A stretch of 64,000 bases of DNA from Psychroserpens sp. Hel_I_66 (GCF_000799465.1 NZ_JUGU01000001.1:620001-684000); one strand, 5' to 3'. Positions 25,629 to 35,209 are shown, counted from the first letter of the stretch. Notes: a model not told the origin generated them from the letters alone. Translations and numbers: made by a program.

Positions 25629-26171
25629 TCATATGGCATCGCTGCCCTCATCAAAAAGACTTTCAATAGCATCTTTCTCAACAAGCGTCACTGCTTTTTG
25701 AAGTAACAGATTATTAGGGTAGGTCACCAAATCCCCATTGTCTAATCTAAGGTGAAGCTGGAAGGCTCTAATATCTTCAATGATTGCCTCAATAGGGAAA
25801 TCCTTGTCATGGATTTTAACTTTATCTCCAACTTTGTAAGGGAAAGAAAAGAACATTATTATACCAGAAGTGACGTTGCTCAAAATAGACCAAATTGCAA
25901 AAAGACCAATCCCAATAACCGCAAAAACAGAAGAAAATAAAACGGTCATTTCTCTTAATTCCGCTCCAAAAACAAAGGCTTCAATAATTAAAGCTAAAAT
26001 TAAAAATGTAGCAGATATATATCGGTTAATTAGCTTTATACGAGCTTCGTTGATCTCACTCTTTCTACCAATTTTTCTAACAAGGGTATGAATTAAAAAT
26101 CGAATGATCAATAGTACAATTACGATAATTGCTGTAGTGATCAATTCGGTTTGGTACGTTTGAAAAAACAT
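25629..26171 (-). CDS. Small-conductance mechanosensitive channel (MscS-like)
   Basis: A 180-residue MscS-family channel. Three membrane helices (about 10-30, 50-70, 75-110) precede the beta domain. The pore-lining region reads AVIGIGLFAIWSILSNVTSGIIMFF, and the conserved turn PYKVGDKVKI follows (about 122). The cytoplasmic part is short: the protein ends soon after NGDLVTYPNNLLLQKAV, without the large C-terminal vestibule of E. coli MscS (286 residues). It releases solutes at hypo-osmotic shock. Monocistronic, with a -7 element 23-30 bp upstream. Confidence 0.9.
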   Translation of the reverse strand: MFFQTYQTELITTAIIVIVLLIIRFLIHTLVRKIGRKSEINEARIKLINRYISATFLILALIIEAFVFGAELREMTVLFSSVFAVIGIGLFAIWSILSNVTSGIIMFFSFPYKVGDKVKIHDKDFPIEAIIEDIRAFQLHLRLDNGDLVTYPNNLLLQKAVTLVEKDAIESLFDEGSDAI

Positions 26172-26193
26172 AAGATGGGTTTAATTAATCCTG

Positions 26194-26201
26194 CAAAGAT
26201 A
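26194..26201 (-). promoter_or_regulatory. Flavobacterial -7 element of the MscS gene
   Basis: The reverse strand reads TATCTTTGCAGG, an exact TAnnTTTG match, 23 bp upstream of the MscS start codon. No good TTG box lies 17-23 bp upstream. Confidence 0.5.
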
Positions 26202-26219
26202 CACTAGATTCATAAACAT

Positions 26220-27155
26220 TTAGTTTAATTTCAAGGTTTCTCTAAGGCTTTCGTCTGCATTAGAATTTTTGCTCCAATATGCAGATTTCAAGGTTTCAAG
26301 TTTGGTCGCTTTTGTTGTTAGTTTTTTTGAATTTTCACCATAACCGTATTTATAAGTCTCTTCCCAACTTGTAATTTCAAAAGGAAATTCCGGATTGTAA
26401 TTTATGGTTAACCTTCGATCAATTTTGTGATAATTGATAATGTACTGTCCATTTTTGTTGATGGCTTTTGCATTGTAAGCCTTCGTTTCTAAATGCTTAA
26501 GTCTTAAAAACTCTAAAGATGGGATGGCTTTAAAATCGCCTACTGGCAAACTTTTGGGATCTAATCGTAATTGCGTCCATAATTCATTTTCTAAAATCGC
26601 TTTATCCAATTTGAAATCTTGGTCTGCCTCACCTTCAAAATAACTGTGTGAATTGATTTCAAATTGATCCCGGTTGTTCAATTGCGCATACACGTGACCA
26701 CACCATTCCTGTACCGAGCAACTCACTTTTAAAGCATGTTGATTATTGCTTACGGGATAAAATGTAGATTGCATAATCGAGTAAGGGTAAATACCGGTGT
26801 TGAAGTTTTTGGTTGCATTCAGTTTTAAAACCGGTATATTATTTTCACTGTAACTATCTGCTTTTACTTGTTTCTGCGGAAGAAAATCTTCTGTAACAAA
26901 TACCAAAACAGCTGTGCCATCCCGCAATTCGCCATAGCGTGCCTGTTCTAATTTATAAGATGTAATTTCTGCCTCGCCAGCATACCAGTAATCTTTAAAC
27001 TCCTGTGATGGACTAAATGCTTGTTTCTTCGGAATTTCCTTTTGCGCTTCGGAAATAGACTCGCTTTGTAAAGCTTGTTCTTTTGAAGTGGTATCGTCTT
27101 TGCATGATGCTAATATTCCGAAGAAAGAAAAAAGCAGAATGTATATTTTATTCAT
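26220..27155 (-). CDS. Conserved Bacteroidota lipoprotein beside maf
   Basis: A 311-residue predicted lipoprotein: signal MNKIYILLFSFFGILASCKDD with lipobox cysteine about residue 18. The mature protein carries KDYWYAGEAEITSYKLEQ and VSCSVQEWCGHVYAQLNNR, two cysteines in SCSVQEWCG that may pair. Proteins of this type are often labelled septum formation inhibitor only because they sit next to maf, as here (34 bp before the maf start side). No enzymatic motif is visible; I would call it a conserved lipoprotein of unknown function. Confidence 0.8.
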   Translation of the reverse strand: MNKIYILLFSFFGILASCKDDTTSKEQALQSESISEAQKEIPKKQAFSPSQEFKDYWYAGEAEITSYKLEQARYGELRDGTAVLVFVTEDFLPQKQVKADSYSENNIPVLKLNATKNFNTGIYPYSIMQSTFYPVSNNQHALKVSCSVQEWCGHVYAQLNNRDQFEINSHSYFEGEADQDFKLDKAILENELWTQLRLDPKSLPVGDFKAIPSLEFLRLKHLETKAYNAKAINKNGQYIINYHKIDRRLTINYNPEFPFEITSWEETYKYGYGENSKKLTTKATKLETLKSAYWSKNSNADESLRETLKLN

Positions 27156-27189
27156 GGCTATAATTTCATATAAAATTACAAACCAAAGC

Positions 27190-27777
27190 TCACAATACCA
27201 TACTGTTTAACGTTTTATAAAGTAGGTGAGTGGGTAAGCCCACAACATTGGTGTAGGAACCTTCAATGTTGGTAATGCCTATTTGCCCAATCCATTCTTG
27301 AATCCCGTAGGCACCCGCTTTATCAAAAGGTTTAAAGTGATCAATGTAATAATTGATTTCTTGTTCACTCAAACTTTTAAAAGTCACTTTTGTAATCGCA
27401 TTTACTGTTTTTTGAGAGGTTGAGGTCGTAAAACATATAGAAGTAATAACCTCATGGGTCGCGTTACTCATTGCAGATAACATCTTAAAAGCCTCATCGC
27501 CTGTTTTTGGTTTCCCTAAGGCTTTATTATTATGCCATACAATGGTATCACTGGTTACAAGTATATCGTGATCTTGAAGTTCGTCCTTAAATGGGAGCGA
27601 TTTTAACTGTGCTAAATAATCACAGATTTCAAAGTGTTTTAATTGGTCTGGATAAACTTCATCAACAGGCTTGAGTCTTATTTCAAAATCAAGACCCAGA
27701 TCCTTAAAAAATTGCTGTCTCCTTGGAGAACCTGAGGCGAGGATTAAGTTATGATTTTTAAGTTTCTCGTTAAGCAT
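27190..27777 (-). CDS. maf: Maf-like nucleotide pyrophosphatase
   Basis: A 195-residue Maf/YceF-family nucleoside triphosphate pyrophosphatase. Signature near the N terminus is LILASGSPRRQQFFKDLGL (about 11-29, phosphate-binding SPRR). LVTSDTIVWHNNKALGKPKT carries the catalytic aspartate, and YGIQEWIGQIGITNIEGSY the C-terminal part. These enzymes cleave non-canonical or modified nucleotides such as dTTP/UTP or m7GTP derivatives. It starts 3 bp after the prenyltransferase gene stops being read upstream and is part of the operon prenyltransferase-maf-lipoprotein. Confidence 0.94.
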   Translation of the reverse strand: MLNEKLKNHNLILASGSPRRQQFFKDLGLDFEIRLKPVDEVYPDQLKHFEICDYLAQLKSLPFKDELQDHDILVTSDTIVWHNNKALGKPKTGDEAFKMLSAMSNATHEVITSICFTTSTSQKTVNAITKVTFKSLSEQEINYYIDHFKPFDKAGAYGIQEWIGQIGITNIEGSYTNVVGLPTHLLYKTLNSMVL

Positions 27778-27780
27778 ATG

Positions 27781-28698
27781 TTAAGCGGTTTTTATTATAA
27801 AAGGATAAAGTAAAAGGGATAAAATTCCGAACAACATGATCAATTTATACACCAAACTTATATGTTTGTAATGAAAGTTATTGCTTGCTCCAAAAATTTT
27901 AATGGTTGCGTAAATGAGAGGTCCGATAACGAATAACAAGAAATAGCCAATGGCAACCGGTTGTGTGTACAGATAGGTGACCATAAAATAAATGACTGCT
28001 CCAATGGGAATCATGCTAACTAAAAACGCTATTTTATTGGCACGCTCACGACCTAATACTATAGGCAAGGTGTTCATTCCCGCTTTATAATCGCCATCTA
28101 CATCCTGGATATCTTTAACCATTTCTCTAATTAAGGTTATTAAAAAGGCAAAGATGGCATAATCAAAAACAATGTCAAAAAATGTAAGTTGTGTAGCTCT
28201 GTTCTGTGGAATGATTGCTGGTAATAAATCAAAAATACCAACAATTGTGATGCTCATGGCAACTAATAGTGATATGAGAATATTTCCGAATAAAACAGTC
28301 CCTTTTAAATAAGAGGCATACACATAAAGCGCCAGTGAAATAATCACAAAAATTGCAAAAAAGGAGCTTTCACCCACACTATGTGCGAGATAAAAGCCTA
28401 AAATAATACCAACAATATTTAGGGTAAAAAAGAGGTTGTAGGCTAAGTTCTCTGAAATTTGCCTGCCAATTATAACTTGGTTTGGTTTGTTTATGCCATC
28501 GGTTTCTAAATCATAAATATCGTTGATGATATTTCCAGCAGCAGCAATACATAATGTTGTGATTACAAGAAGTGAAAACCCAAGTGCATTTAGTGTAGTG
28601 ATGATATCAAAAGATTCAAAAAGAGCATACTTTATCAATAGTTGTGCAATGACAATGAGTAATAAATTTTTCCAGCGAATTAGGTTTAGTATGTGCAA
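27781..28698 (-). CDS. UbiA-family prenyltransferase (geranylgeranylglycerol-phosphate synthase type)
   Basis: A 305-residue integral membrane prenyltransferase with about nine helices. The first Asp-rich motif is NIINDIYDLETDGINKPN (about 57-74) and the second DIQDVDGDYKAGMNTLPI (about 194-211). Bacteroidota members of this type are usually annotated geranylgeranylglycerol-phosphate geranylgeranyltransferase-like, but the acceptor is not known from sequence. The start is TTG (28698): a stop codon lies eight codons upstream in frame and no ATG intervenes. It precedes maf by 3 bp. Confidence 0.88.
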   Translation of the reverse strand: MHILNLIRWKNLLLIVIAQLLIKYALFESFDIITTLNALGFSLLVITTLCIAAAGNIINDIYDLETDGINKPNQVIIGRQISENLAYNLFFTLNIVGIILGFYLAHSVGESSFFAIFVIISLALYVYASYLKGTVLFGNILISLLVAMSITIVGIFDLLPAIIPQNRATQLTFFDIVFDYAIFAFLITLIREMVKDIQDVDGDYKAGMNTLPIVLGRERANKIAFLVSMIPIGAVIYFMVTYLYTQPVAIGYFLLFVIGPLIYATIKIFGASNNFHYKHISLVYKLIMLFGILSLLLYPFIIKTA

Positions 28699-28801
28699 TT
28701 GGTTGTATAGTATTTAGTTGTTAGTTATTTTTGTTTGTCTTCATTGAAATGTACGAAGCAATCTTAAGCTATGTGCCGAAAGCTAAGAACTAATGGCCAT
28801 T

Positions 28802-29332
28802 TCAATCATATTTAGCATCAAAATTTCCATCCCATTTGTCTTGCACTTTCATGATTTGCTCAATAATATCTCGCACTGCGCCTTGTCCGCCACCTTTATG
28901 AGACACATATTTGCTGATGCCTTTGACTTCTATTGCTGCATCTTGAGGACAAACAGGTAAACCTACTAATTTCATGACAGGAATATCTGGAATATCATCA
29001 CCCATATACAACACATTTTTTGCATCAATATTGTTTTCATCCAAATACTCATTGTATTGATTGACCTTTTGGTGGGCACCTAAGTAAATATCTGTAATAC
29101 CCAAGCCCTCCAAGCGCTTTTGAACTCCAAGGTTGCTTCCGCCAGAAATAATACAAATATTAAATCCAGCATCTTTAGCAGTTTTAAGCGCGTAGCCATC
29201 TTTAATATTCATACGTCTTAGCATATCTCCATTGGTCATAATGGTTACTGTGCCATCTGTAAGTACACCATCCACATCAAAAATAAATGTTGTGATCTGT
29301 TCTAAATATTCTTTATAGCTTTTATCGTCCAT
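28802..29332 (-). CDS. kdsC: KdsC-type HAD phosphatase
   Basis: A 176-residue HAD-superfamily phosphatase of subclass C0, like 3-deoxy-D-manno-octulosonate 8-phosphate phosphatase. It has TFIFDVDGVLTDGTVT (catalytic Asp pair, about 14-29), the threonine/serine site FNICIISGGSNLGV (about 58) and YMGDDIPDIPVMKLVG (metal aspartates, about 111). Length fits KdsC. KDO is part of lipopolysaccharide, so the enzyme acts in the cytosol on outer-membrane precursor synthesis. The neighbour on the same strand, the DUF2520 gene, ends 3 bp upstream. Confidence 0.9.
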   Translation of the reverse strand: MDDKSYKEYLEQITTFIFDVDGVLTDGTVTIMTNGDMLRRMNIKDGYALKTAKDAGFNICIISGGSNLGVQKRLEGLGITDIYLGAHQKVNQYNEYLDENNIDAKNVLYMGDDIPDIPVMKLVGLPVCPQDAAIEVKGISKYVSHKGGGQGAVRDIIEQIMKVQDKWDGNFDAKYD

Positions 29333-29335
29333 CGG

Positions 29336-30145
29336 TTAGTTTTTATTAGTTGTAGGTTTGTTTTTATGATCACGCAGAGCACTCAAATCAAAAGCGTGTG
29401 TTGATTTTATAGAAGACGTCATCAATCTATAAATCACTTTATGCTGCTCATTATGCAGCATTTTTAAATGTCGCTTTATGGTTTTTTTATCATTACGTTT
29501 TGCAGGTCCTGTTTGTGCTTTAAAAGGCGAGAGGTATTGTACCTTTGTTGCAGTTTCGAGAATTAGTGGTTTTAATAAATCAAATTCCGCGCCTTGTGAT
29601 TCTGTGATTTCATGGGCAACCCTAAATAATTGGTTCGTGAAATTATTTACAAAAACTGCAGCAAGATGCAATGCAGCACGTTGGTCACTATTGACACGTT
29701 TAGTGATTTTAGAAATGGATGTGGCTAAGCTTTTAAGATGTTTATAATCTTTTCGCATCAAAGTTTCTAAACAAAGTGGTACTTCGGAAAAATCAATATC
29801 TGCATCTTTGGAAAATGTCTGCAAAGGATAAAAAACACCTCGTCTATTCTTTTGGTCAATATCGTAAGGGCTTGCGCTACCAGAAGTATGCACGACCAAA
29901 CGATCCTCAAAAGGTAATTGTTTAGAGATGTCACTTATAGCATCATCGCTCACTGCAATGATATAAATATCTGCCTCAACGAGTTGCGAGATGTCATCGG
30001 TCAAGCTTACCTCGTTAGTTAAAGGTGTGATGTGGTTTTTGTTTCGGTTGTACCATTGGGTAATGGTGACATTTTCCGAAGAGAAAAAAGCTTTATATAA
30101 GTGGTGAGCAACATTTCCTGCTCCTAAAATTACTACTGAAATCAT
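29336..30145 (-). CDS. Rossmann-like and DUF2520 domain protein
   Basis: A 269-residue protein. The start chosen is the ATG at 30145 (MISVVILGAGNVAHHLY), so the GxGxxA-like nucleotide loop stands at the N terminus; an ATG 15 bp upstream is possible. Residues 1-120 are a Rossmann-like domain (F420-type or 6PGDH-like). The rest is DUF2520: NRRGVFYPLQTFSKDA and RAALHLAAVFVNNFTNQLF. Function is unknown, though this family resembles NAD(P)-dependent pantoate- or imine-type reductases. It is operonic with the KdsC-like gene. Confidence 0.88.
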   Translation of the reverse strand: MISVVILGAGNVAHHLYKAFFSSENVTITQWYNRNKNHITPLTNEVSLTDDISQLVEADIYIIAVSDDAISDISKQLPFEDRLVVHTSGSASPYDIDQKNRRGVFYPLQTFSKDADIDFSEVPLCLETLMRKDYKHLKSLATSISKITKRVNSDQRAALHLAAVFVNNFTNQLFRVAHEITESQGAEFDLLKPLILETATKVQYLSPFKAQTGPAKRNDKKTIKRHLKMLHNEQHKVIYRLMTSSIKSTHAFDLSALRDHKNKPTTNKN

Positions 30146-30469
30146 ACCGCTAAAATACAATAGAAATAAGAAAAGATAAATATTGTAGATTAAATTATAT
30201 TCATGAGTTATTTTGCAAGGTTGGTGAAATAATGGTTTGTGTAAATATAGATGGAAGATAGAGGGAAAAATTTGAAATAATGAATACAGATTATATAATA
30301 CGCTAGCGAAAATAAAAAGCCATCATCTTAAAATCATTTAAGAAATAAAAAACTTTAAAATCTCTTCACATTTTTTAACATTCTAAATAAGCAAAAACGA
30401 TAAACCAACAAAGCACTAAACAAACTAAAATAGTTATCTTTGCACAACTAAAAAAGAACCTTTCTTACC
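30146..30469. other. Intergenic region, 324 bp
   Basis: Very AT-rich divergent spacer between the DUF2520 gene and ccsBA. No ORF or repeat family stands out. It ends with the ccsBA -7 promoter element. Confidence 0.6.
30435..30442 (+). promoter_or_regulatory. Flavobacterial -7 element of ccsBA
   Basis: TATCTTTGCAC, an exact TAnnTTTG match, 28 bp upstream of the ccsBA start. The -33 TTG is not evident. Position and match suggest the main promoter. Confidence 0.5.
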
Positions 30470-33400
30470 ATGCAAAAGAAACTTGCTAATATTCTCTTTT
30501 CTACACGTCTAACCGGTATTTTATTCATTGTTTATTTTGTTTCCATGATCATTGGTACATTTATGGATGCAGGCCAAGATACTTCCCCAACGCCATATTC
30601 TAGACATTATATCTATAATGCCTGGTGGTTTGAGGCGATTCAAATAATTTTTGTGATCAATTTTATTGGTAATATCTTTAGATATAGACTCTATAAAAAA
30701 GCAAAATGGGCAACCCTAACACTCCATTTGGCATTTATTTTTATTTTAATTGGTGCAGGAATTACAAGATATATTGGTTTTGAAGGTTGGATGCCAATTA
30801 GAGAAGGTGAAACCGAAAACACCTATTTAACAAGAGACGTTTTTTTAACCGCATTTGTTGATGGTGACCTGGTTGTTAATGGGCAACAACAGCGAAGAGT
30901 AGAGCAGGAGCGTGTAGATTTTTCTGAGCGTTTGGATAACGACCTTGAAATTAATACCGAGTATAACGGTACTCCAGTTAACATAAAAGTCAAGAAATTT
31001 GTTAAAGACGCAGAACTGGATATCATTCCTGGAGATGTTGGTGATTCTTATTTAAAACTGGTAGAGGCTGGTGACGAAGGTTCTCACAGCCATCACATCA
31101 AGGATGGTGATAAAGATGGGGAACTTATTCATAATATTGTTTTTACATTAAACAGTCCGCAACCCGGAGCTGTAAACATTACTACAGAAGGTAATAAAAT
31201 GTTCATCGAGTCTCCTTTTGAAGGTGATTACATGACCATGGCAACTCAAGAAACTGGTCTGGTTTATAAAGATTCTATCCAACCTTTAAAATTAAGATCG
31301 CGATACCAAATGGCTAATATGGCGATTGTATTTCCTAATCCGGTTATGCAAGGAGAATTTGGGATCGTAAAGAAATCGCAAATGTTAAGAAGTAGAGAAG
31401 ATGGAGTTGTGGTTGATGTCACTGCAAAAGGAGAAACAAAAACGTTAAACCTGCTTGGTGGACAATACATTAATGGACGCTTCGAGCAAGTTAATGTTGG
31501 TGGTTTGGACATTGCTGTTAAATATGGCTCTATCGTAAAAGAACTCCCGTTTAGTGTGAAACTCAATGATTTCGTTGCAGAGCGTTATCCAGGTACAGAG
31601 AATAATTTCTCAGCATTCTCAAGTGATGTGACCGTTATAAAACCTAATCAAACACCTTACGACTACAAAATTTTTATGAACCACGTACTTGATGAAGAAG
31701 GCTATCGCTTTTTCCAATCCAGTTATTATCCAGATGAAAAAGGAACTAAATTATCTGTAAATCATGATCGTTGGGGAACCTACGTAACTTACTTTGGTTA
31801 TATGCTATTGTATTTTGGTTTAATGGCAATCTTATTCGCTAAAGGCACTCGTTTTGCAGATCTCAAGCGTATGCTAGAAAAAGTAAAGACTAAAAAAGCA
31901 AAAACACTTACGGTTCTTATATTTTTCTTCGGAATGGTGGGCTTCTCGCAAGAACACACCGAAGACGATGGGCATAACCATCAAGCAGCAGTAGTACAAG
32001 ATTCCACACAACATTTTGAAGGTGATGGCCACAACCATGCTACGCAAACGCAAACAGCACCTAGAGTAAAAATCGACAGGCCTACAAAAGCACAAATTGA
32101 CTCTGTTCTTAAAGCTAATATCACTCCAAAAGCGCATTCCGATAAATTTGGAGAGCTTGTGATACAAGACTATAGCGGACGAATGATGCCCATGAACACA
32201 TTTGCTTCCGAAGTGCTTAGAAAATTAAGCAAAAGTGATCACTACGAAGAGTTTGATGCTAATCAAGTATTACTGTCCATGCAGGAGAGTCCTTTGTTTT
32301 GGTACAATGTTCCTATCATTTACCTGGCAAAGCGTAAAGGCGATTCTATTAGAAAAATAATAGGTGTTGACAAAGATCAAAAATATGTATCGATCACCGA
32401 TTTCCTAACAGACGACGGTAGAAATAAAATAGGACCATACCTCAAAGACGCATATGCTGCTGAGGTGCCAAACGGTTTCCAAAAAGAATTTAAGGAAGCT
32501 TACGATCGTATGAGTTTACTGTTTAATACGCTTGACGGTCGTTCGATAAAGATTTTCCCAGTACCTAATGATGAGGGTAACACCTGGATTTCACCAGTAG
32601 AATATAAAGAAGAATACCGTGAAAAAATTGATGATACACTCTACGGAAAGTTCATAGAAAACAGTTTTAGCTTCTATTTGGGTGAATTGTATAAGGCGAA
32701 ACAAACTGGAGATTATGGACTTCCAAACAAATTGTTGGCAGGTTTTAAAAGTAGCCAAGCCGAAGTAGGTAGTGAAGTCATGCTTTCTGACGATAAAGTA
32801 AAAACCGAAATTTTATATAATAAATACGATATCTTCAAAAAGCTATTTGCGTATTACATGATTATTGGAGGAGTACTTTTTATACTGCTTATTGTTCAGA
32901 TTTTTAAATCGAGAAGCAGGTTTTTAGATATCATTATAAAAGGACTCGCTATTGCCATCTTTGTGTTATTTCTAATCCACACGGGAGGTTTGATCACACG
33001 TTGGTACATTTCAGGTCACGCACCATGGAGTGATGCTTACGAGTCCATGATTTACGTGGCCTGGGCAACCATGTTTTTTGGCCTTGCCTTTGGCAGAAAA
33101 AGTATGCTCACATTGGCAGCAACCGCATTTGTAACCTCAATGATTTTAATGGTCGCTCATTGGAACTGGATGGATCCAGCGATTGGGAACTTACAACCCG
33201 TTTTAGATAGTTACTGGCTCATGATACACGTTGCGGTAATCGTAGCGAGTTATGGACCGTTCACACTTGGGATGATTTTGGGATTGACCGTTTTAATCCT
33301 GATGATTTTTACTACGGAAAAGAACAAAACCAAAATGTTACTCAACATTAGGGAGCTCACGTTAATCAACGAAATGGCATTAACTGTAGGCTTAGTTATG

Positions 33401-33757
33401 CTAACCATAGGGAATTTCCTTGGAGGCATGTGGGCAAACGAAAGTTGGGGAAGATATTGGGGCTGGGACCCTAAGGAAACTTGGGCACTTATTAGTATCA
33501 TCATTTATGCCTTCGTCATCCATATGCGATTAATGCCAGGCCTTCGTGGTCGTTACGGTTTTAATTTGGGCTCCATATTAGCGTTCGCAAGTATCTTATT
33601 TACTTATTTTGGAGTTAATTTTTACTTGGCAGGATTACATTCTTATCAATCTGGGCAGCAGATTTTGAGCTATCAATATATTGCGATAACTCTAGCTATC
33701 GTAGCCATTATTGCTGGTTTGGCCTATTGGAAGTATGCTAAGTACTATCGTAAATAA
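30470..33757 (+). CDS. ccsBA: Cytochrome c biogenesis fusion protein CcsB-CcsA (ResB-ResC)
   Basis: A 1095-residue fused System II cytochrome c assembly protein. The N-terminal half is ResB/CcsB: membrane segments around 10-110 then a large periplasmic region. The C-terminal half (from about 800) is CcsA with SDAYESMIYVAWATMFFG (about 857) and the WWD heme-handling motif SWGRYWGWDPKETWALI (about 988). The membrane passes number about 10-12. It exports heme and ligates it to CxxCH sites of apocytochromes in the periplasm. Two histidine-rich periplasmic stretches (HSHHIKDGDKDG near 207 and GHNHQAAVV / GDGHNHATQ near 505-525) could bind heme or metal. It is monocistronic and complete for a Bacteroidota CcsBA. 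Confidence 0.95.
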   Translation: MQKKLANILFSTRLTGILFIVYFVSMIIGTFMDAGQDTSPTPYSRHYIYNAWWFEAIQIIFVINFIGNIFRYRLYKKAKWATLTLHLAFIFILIGAGITRYIGFEGWMPIREGETENTYLTRDVFLTAFVDGDLVVNGQQQRRVEQERVDFSERLDNDLEINTEYNGTPVNIKVKKFVKDAELDIIPGDVGDSYLKLVEAGDEGSHSHHIKDGDKDGELIHNIVFTLNSPQPGAVNITTEGNKMFIESPFEGDYMTMATQETGLVYKDSIQPLKLRSRYQMANMAIVFPNPVMQGEFGIVKKSQMLRSREDGVVVDVTAKGETKTLNLLGGQYINGRFEQVNVGGLDIAVKYGSIVKELPFSVKLNDFVAERYPGTENNFSAFSSDVTVIKPNQTPYDYKIFMNHVLDEEGYRFFQSSYYPDEKGTKLSVNHDRWGTYVTYFGYMLLYFGLMAILFAKGTRFADLKRMLEKVKTKKAKTLTVLIFFFGMVGFSQEHTEDDGHNHQAAVVQDSTQHFEGDGHNHATQTQTAPRVKIDRPTKAQIDSVLKANITPKAHSDKFGELVIQDYSGRMMPMNTFASEVLRKLSKSDHYEEFDANQVLLSMQESPLFWYNVPIIYLAKRKGDSIRKIIGVDKDQKYVSITDFLTDDGRNKIGPYLKDAYAAEVPNGFQKEFKEAYDRMSLLFNTLDGRSIKIFPVPNDEGNTWISPVEYKEEYREKIDDTLYGKFIENSFSFYLGELYKAKQTGDYGLPNKLLAGFKSSQAEVGSEVMLSDDKVKTEILYNKYDIFKKLFAYYMIIGGVLFILLIVQIFKSRSRFLDIIIKGLAIAIFVLFLIHTGGLITRWYISGHAPWSDAYESMIYVAWATMFFGLAFGRKSMLTLAATAFVTSMILMVAHWNWMDPAIGNLQPVLDSYWLMIHVAVIVASYGPFTLGMILGLTVLILMIFTTEKNKTKMLLNIRELTLINEMALTVGLVMLTIGNFLGGMWANESWGRYWGWDPKETWALISIIIYAFVIHMRLMPGLRGRYGFNLGSILAFASILFTYFGVNFYLAGLHSYQSGQQILSYQYIAITLAIVAIIAGLAYWKYAKYYRK

Positions 33758-33839
33758 TTTTAGCTATTAGCTTTTAAAGGTTTATTTTTTTGTAATTATT
33801 TTTTAGATGCGAATTATGCGCAAATCAGCATTCTAGTTA

Positions 33840-34559
33840 TCAAATGGTGACGGTCACATAATTATATATTAAACCAATAACCATTGCTAACCCAAAACTG
33901 ATTAATGTTCCAATGAGGACATATTCAGTTAGTTTTCGGTCTTTAGCTCTTGATAGGTCCCCAAACCTAAAAATTGACTTTGCAGCGAGTAAAAAACCTA
34001 CGCCTTCCATAAAACCCATTAGAATAAAAAGAAATACAAACAAACGCTCTAGCATACCTATATAAGCTCCAGCATCTTCAAGAGAATCTTCTTTGTCACC
34101 TTTGTCTTCAATTTTCCATTTTGAGATGAGTGTTTTCATTACAATTGAGGACATGGAGGTCACTGCAATCAAAGAGGTTAGTAACAGTAGAAGCTTACTA
34201 TAATTTACATTATAGATTAAGGATAGATAAGGTTCGTAGATGTTAACTACTACCCCAATTACCAGCAAATGTGCCAATTGGTCTAATGCAAAAAGCCATC
34301 GGTTATTTTTTTTAGTTCTTAGATGGATTTTTGTAAGATCAATGAGGTAATGACTTATGATAATTATCAAGAAACCAAGCCAATAGGTAGTGTCAAATAA
34401 TAAAATAATAGCTAATGCCAAAGCATGAATTAGAATGTGTAAATACAAGTATTTGGAGTTCTGTTTGTACTTGTTTTTGTGTTTGACCCATTTTTGTGGA
34501 TGTATCAAAAAATCTCCAATGAGATGTGCCAATATTAGTTTTATGAAAAGTGCTACCAT
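33840..34559 (-). CDS. DUF3307 multi-pass membrane protein
   Basis: A 239-residue integral membrane protein matching DUF3307. The N-terminal LAHLIGDFLIHPQKWVKHKNK (about 11-31) contains the conserved His-Asp pair and basic patch, and ISHYLIDLTKIHL (about 84) a second HxxxD-like pair. About six helices. DUF3307 has no established role. It overlaps the SatD gene by 7 bp; DUF3307 and SatD are commonly found together, which suggests a regulator plus a membrane effector. Confidence 0.88.
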   Translation of the reverse strand: MVALFIKLILAHLIGDFLIHPQKWVKHKNKYKQNSKYLYLHILIHALALAIILLFDTTYWLGFLIIIISHYLIDLTKIHLRTKKNNRWLFALDQLAHLLVIGVVVNIYEPYLSLIYNVNYSKLLLLLTSLIAVTSMSSIVMKTLISKWKIEDKGDKEDSLEDAGAYIGMLERLFVFLFILMGFMEGVGFLLAAKSIFRFGDLSRAKDRKLTEYVLIGTLISFGLAMVIGLIYNYVTVTI

Positions 34560-35155
34560 AGGTTTTGAATTAGAGATTCATAATAAGCAAGTAGCTTTGA
34601 TATCTCATCGTATCCTCCACGTTTGAGACCTTCACTAATATTACTTTGGGATTTGTTGAGATGTTGTGCTATGACTTCTTGATTTTGATCTGGGTTTTCA
34701 AGAGTGTATCTCACAATGGTTGAGGTTGTAGGTTTCCAAGAGTCGATAACCAGAAGAGCTAACTCTAACATTAAGTTTATTGGAGTATCAAGCTCTTCAA
34801 AAGGTGACTTAATAGCTAAGTTGATTTTTTTTAGTTGCTCAAAGCATTGTCCGGAATTCACAAATGCACTACCGTTAGATTCGGTAATTTTTTGAGAATC
34901 ATAATTTTTTTCTCCAATACCTATAGCAAGTCTAGCATCAACTTCTTTGTATTGTTTTAAGGATGCTTTTATTAATAGAGCTGCTTTTAAAGCGTCATTA
35001 GGTTTTACTTCTAGTTGAAAACTATCACCTCTGTAAATCTCCCAATGCTTAGGTTCTTTCCCGAATTGGTTGAGGACATTTTTTAATGCATTTAACCATA
35101 TTTGCGGTGTGGTTTCGGTTGAATTTATAATATCTCCAGTAATTATTGCAACCAT
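34553..35155 (-). CDS. SatD-family protein with C-terminal HTH
   Basis: A 200-residue protein of the SatD family. The start chosen is the ATG at 35155 (MVAIITGDIINST) because an upstream ATG at 35188 would overlap the -7 promoter box. The N-terminal ~135 residues hold HWEIYRGDSFQLEVKP and DARLAIGIGEKNYDS, a fold of unknown chemistry. The C terminus (about 160-195) reads NQEVIAQHLNKSQSNISEGL, a clear helix-turn-helix. I infer that this protein represses its own operon through the palindromic repeats just upstream. It forms an operon with DUF3307. Confidence 0.87.
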   Translation of the reverse strand: MVAIITGDIINSTETTPQIWLNALKNVLNQFGKEPKHWEIYRGDSFQLEVKPNDALKAALLIKASLKQYKEVDARLAIGIGEKNYDSQKITESNGSAFVNSGQCFEQLKKINLAIKSPFEELDTPINLMLELALLVIDSWKPTTSTIVRYTLENPDQNQEVIAQHLNKSQSNISEGLKRGGYDEISKLLAYYESLIQNLW

Positions 35156-35176
35156 AATGTATAATATATTATAATT

Positions 35177-35209
35177 CAAATATATCATATTTTTTGCAGA
35201 TAATACAAA
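35177..35209 (-). promoter_or_regulatory. Promoter of the SatD-DUF3307 operon
   Basis: The reverse strand has a -33 TTTG (35206-35209), a 21-bp spacer and a -7 TATATTTG (35177-35184), a full flavobacterial promoter 22 bp upstream of the chosen ATG. The -33 box lies inside the first palindromic repeat, as expected for repression. Confidence 0.7.
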
